Shown: in pieces, positions 5,720 to 6,468 of the stretch
Layout: each line of letters begins with the position of its first letter
Position numbering within the stretch: the first letter of the stretch is position 1
Source: JBDLID01 sp039715055
GTDB lineage: Bacteria; Desulfobacterota; Desulfobulbia; Desulfobulbales; Desulfocapsaceae
Length of the DNA stretch: 6,468 nt
NCBI GenBank assembly: GCA_039715055.1
Contig: JBDLID010000156.1
Span: forward strand, 1 to 6,468
Reading direction: 5' to 3'
Translations under genes and position numbers: made by a program
The notes under the pieces: generated by a model
Told to the model about the DNA's origin: nothing
Seen by the model: only the letters and a program-made list of their open reading frames with translations
Databases searched by the model: none

Positions 5720-6468
5720 ATGGCGGACGACTATACGGAAAGTCAGTACGACGATGACCTGACCCTGGGAGCAGAAGACTACTACAACGACTTCTCGACC
5801 GATGGTGTCGATTTGTTTGAATTCGGTGGTGATGATGATTCACCCATTGCCCGGCTGAAGAGTATTGTTCTGTCTATTGACTGGGAAATCACCGATGACA
5901 TCCTCCAACAGCTCAATGAAGAACTGATTCATCTGCAGGATGTCTGGGCCGATGATAAAATCAAGCTGGTCTATGTTCAGGGGTTGGGTAAGATAGGGAA
6001 ATATATCTTTAAAGAAAAGGCCAGTTCCCATCCTAATGCTATCAAGCTATTGCTCACCTTTTATTACAACCTGGAGAAAATAGTTTCATCGCAGGATATG
6101 AGCGATGAGGCCATGAAGCAGACTCTTATTCAAGACGTCAAAAAGTTTGATCAGCTCAAAGTTATCATAGAGCAGCAGCAGGGAGGGGCTTCAGCGGCAG
6201 CTAAACCGGCTGCGCCAACTCCTCCTCCACCACCTCCTCCGCCAGAGAAACCAAGCGTTGCAGAACCTGCAATTGCTGAAGAGCCTGCGCCGGCGTTTGC
6301 GGATGTACCACCGGCTGACACGGATCTTTCACTTTCTGAAGACAGTCCTCTGACCACCATGAAAGCTCTGATCCTTGGTATTGACTGGGAGGTCAATGAC
6401 AAGGACCTTGAAAGCCTTGCTGCAGAGGTTCGGAATCTGGAAACCACTTATGCCGGCTCCAAGACAAA
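5720..6468 (+). CDS. Unknown acidic, proline-linked tandem-repeat protein encoded after mglBA (5' part, runs off window)
   Basis: The frame is open from the ATG at 5720 to the right edge: 249 codons with no stop. The start lies 8 bp after the mglA stop with TTAGGA (5708-5714 region) as Shine-Dalgarno. Residues 1-40 contain 15 Asp/Glu and no Lys/Arg. Residues 41 to about 150 look all-helical and begin SPIARLKSIVLSIDWEITDD, later including KYIFKEKASSHPNAIKLLL. Residues about 153-208 are an Ala/Pro/Glu-rich linker with eight consecutive prolines (168-175). A second copy of the domain begins at S209 (SPLTTMKALILGIDWEVND) and is cut by the window end. The first 40 residues of the two copies share 15 identities, including the invariant IDWE. 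There is no signal peptide or membrane segment. I do not recognise the family. Its position implies a partner, scaffold or effector of the MglA switch; that is inference. The downstream part could carry further repeats or another domain. Confidence 0.85.
   Translation, partial: MADDYTESQYDDDLTLGAEDYYNDFSTDGVDLFEFGGDDDSPIARLKSIVLSIDWEITDDILQQLNEELIHLQDVWADDKIKLVYVQGLGKIGKYIFKEKASSHPNAIKLLLTFYYNLEKIVSSQDMSDEAMKQTLIQDVKKFDQLKVIIEQQQGGASAAAKPAAPTPPPPPPPPEKPSVAEPAIAEEPAPAFADVPPADTDLSLSEDSPLTTMKALILGIDWEVNDKDLESLAAEVRNLETTYAGSKT

Noticed and set aside
6151..6447. Minus-strand glycine/alanine/serine-rich open frame
   Set aside because: Its glycine run is just the complement of the polyproline codons of the third mgl-operon gene.
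1..6468. tRNA, rRNA, CRISPR array or transposase gene
   Set aside because: No cloverleaf, no rRNA segments, no regularly spaced direct repeat series and no transposase motifs were seen.

Overview
The window looks like a bacterial chromosome segment, most plausibly from a sulfate-reducing or related deltaproteobacterium (Desulfobacterota). Base composition is mixed. There is an MglB/MglA polarity GTPase pair of myxobacterial/Thermus type, an Ade-type adenine deaminase, and a tatD-yggS-ugd housekeeping cluster. The taxon is inferred from protein style and gene mix, not from a marker gene.

Left part (1-1996, minus strand). Three co-directional genes read leftward: a TatD-family metal-dependent hydrolase, a YggS-type PLP-binding protein, and the N-terminal 121 codons of a UDP-glucose/nucleotide-sugar 6-dehydrogenase that runs off the left edge. 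The gaps are 47 and 69 bp with no visible terminator, so they probably form one transcription unit.

Centre (1997-4142). A 388-bp divergent intergenic region is densely structured. It holds an operator-like dyad, a short hairpin, and a 112-nt element. That element is bounded by 17-nt near-perfect inverted repeats, encloses two more hairpins, and is followed directly by another hairpin. It resembles a folded intergenic repeat or MITE-like element. To its right lies the complete adenine deaminase gene on the plus strand, preceded by two minimal ORFs.

Right part (4143-6468, plus strand). A 507-bp non-coding stretch holds a candidate small RNA or terminator (11-bp stem ending in a T-run). It also holds a good sigma-70-like promoter (TTCATA-17-TATACT) and a long leader of about 190 nt with two near-identical motifs exactly 90 nt apart. 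Then come mglB (roadblock/LC7 GAP/GEF partner), mglA (Ras-like polarity GTPase, TTG start) and a third gene only 8 bp downstream. The third gene has no recognised family. It encodes a very acidic N-terminus, a helical domain containing a SIDWE motif, a linker with eight consecutive prolines, and the start of a second copy of the same domain.

How they work together: the MglB-MglA pair is expected to form a GTPase switch for cell polarity or motility. The third protein is the best candidate in the window for something undescribed, as a scaffold or effector of that switch. The other genes are ordinary metabolism.
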